Of a stretch of 5,999 nucleotides of DNA, positions 5,607 through 5,999 are shown piece after piece. Each line of letters starts with the position of its first letter. Within the stretch, counting starts at the first letter, position 1. The DNA lies in assembly GCA_903845455.1 (NCBI GenBank), contig CAIMXN010000188.1, positions 1 to 5,999 of the forward strand, in the 5' to 3' direction. The stretch is from an uncultured beta proteobacterium (GTDB taxonomy: Bacteria; Pseudomonadota; Gammaproteobacteria; Burkholderiales; Burkholderiaceae). Position numbers and translations under genes: made by a program. The notes under the pieces were generated by a model, which made no database searches, was not told the origin of the DNA, and was given only the letters and a program-made list of their open reading frames with translations.

Positions 5607-5999
5607 ATGAAGAAGCTGCAACTCTCTTGTAAAAAAACGCTCTCAGGAGCGTTTTGTTTAAGTGCCACTGTCTTTTGCTTAACGGCCTCAGGTAGTGCTT
5701 GGGCACTCTTCTCCGATGATGAGGCACGCAAAGCCATTTTAGATTTACGCAGGTCTTTGGCCACTACACAGCTTGAGCTTCAGAACCAAATCGAAAAGCT
5801 CAAAACGGATAATGCTGAGCTGCGCGGCAAGATTGAGGAGCTTGAGAAGCAAGGTAGTGATATTAACAACAGTCAAAAGACTTACTATCAAGATTTGGAC
5901 AACCGACTTGGCAACTTTGAACCTAAAACTGAAACCGTAGAGGGTATCACTGGGACTGTGCAGCCAGGCGAGAAAAAAGCTTATGACGATGCCTTAAAA
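5607..5999 (+). CDS. cpoB: Cell division coordinator CpoB (YbgF), 5' part (runs off right edge)
   Basis: CpoB is a periplasmic TolA-binding protein that coordinates peptidoglycan synthesis with outer-membrane constriction. The frame stays open for 131 codons to the window end. Residues 1-33 form a Sec signal peptide (MKK start, hydrophobic core, cleavage predicted after SAWA). Residues about 36-85 form a heptad-rich coiled coil (LELQNQIEKLKTDNAELRGK near 56-75), the family's oligomerisation region. A linker with DNRLGNFEPKTETVEG (98-113) precedes EKKAYDDALK, which looks like the first helix of the TPR domain; the rest of that domain is missing. The ATG directly follows the pal stop (TAAATG) and has no Shine-Dalgarno sequence, so translation likely depends on ribosomes finishing pal. 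No alternative start keeps the signal peptide. A terminator-like hairpin lies inside codons 10-17. Identity is secure from coiled coil, linker and position. Confidence 0.93.
   Translation, partial: MKKLQLSCKKTLSGAFCLSATVFCLTASGSAWALFSDDEARKAILDLRRSLATTQLELQNQIEKLKTDNAELRGKIEELEKQGSDINNSQKTYYQDLDNRLGNFEPKTETVEGITGTVQPGEKKAYDDALK
5631..5659. terminator. Terminator-like hairpin inside the start of cpoB
   Basis: A perfect 9-bp inverted repeat, AAAACGCTC (5634-5642) and GAGCGTTTT (5647-5655), encloses a TCAG tetraloop. On the plus strand it is followed by TTTTGTTT (5652-5659), and on the minus strand by seven T (5637-5631), so it has intrinsic-terminator form in both directions, with the longer uninterrupted T tract for leftward transcription. 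It begins 24 bases after the pal stop but lies within the cpoB signal-peptide codons. A ribosome translating cpoB would cover and melt it, so any rightward termination should be partial and translation-dependent. Confidence 0.55.

Noticed and set aside
5628..5640. A7 run followed by a hairpin in cpoB as a programmed frameshift site
   Set aside because: The zero-frame codons are TGT AAA AAA ACG, so a -1 slip would mispair in the P site. The frame stays open with a normal signal peptide, so no frameshift is needed.

Overview
The window looks like a chromosomal segment of a betaproteobacterium of the order Burkholderiales. A Polynucleobacter-like organism is the best guess. The TolQ, TolR, Pal and CpoB protein sequences look betaproteobacterial, while the base composition is clearly more AT-rich than in Ralstonia or Burkholderia. 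The taxon is an inference from memory of these families; no search was run.

Layout: bases 1-1683 are read leftward and hold glyA (serine hydroxymethyltransferase) followed 40 bases downstream by the 5' part of nrdR (repressor of ribonucleotide reductase genes), which runs off the left edge. From 1748 to the right edge everything is read rightward and forms a Tol-Pal cluster: tolQ, tolR, tolA, tolB, pal and the 5' part of cpoB (ybgF), which runs off the right edge. Only 64 bases separate the glyA and tolQ start codons, so both operons must be driven from this short divergent region or from inside the flanking coding sequence.

The Tol-Pal genes make one envelope-spanning machine. TolQ and TolR form the proton-driven inner-membrane motor. 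TolA is the periplasm-spanning arm. TolB is the periplasmic propeller protein that binds Pal. Pal is the peptidoglycan-binding outer-membrane lipoprotein. CpoB is the periplasmic partner that links the system to peptidoglycan synthesis at division. The tolQ-tolR, tolA-tolB and pal-cpoB junctions are nearly or fully abutting. The tolR-tolA (55 bases) and tolB-pal (106 bases) gaps leave room for internal control.

No undescribed system is evident: every substantial coding stretch belongs to a well-known family. The most notable signals are regulatory. A near-perfect terminator-type hairpin with A and T tracts lies inside the signal-peptide codons of cpoB, just after pal. The tolB-pal gap holds alternative hairpins. 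The divergent promoter region is very compact and has no ybgC gene, which often precedes tolQ. No RNA genes, mobile elements, CRISPR arrays or long repeats were seen.
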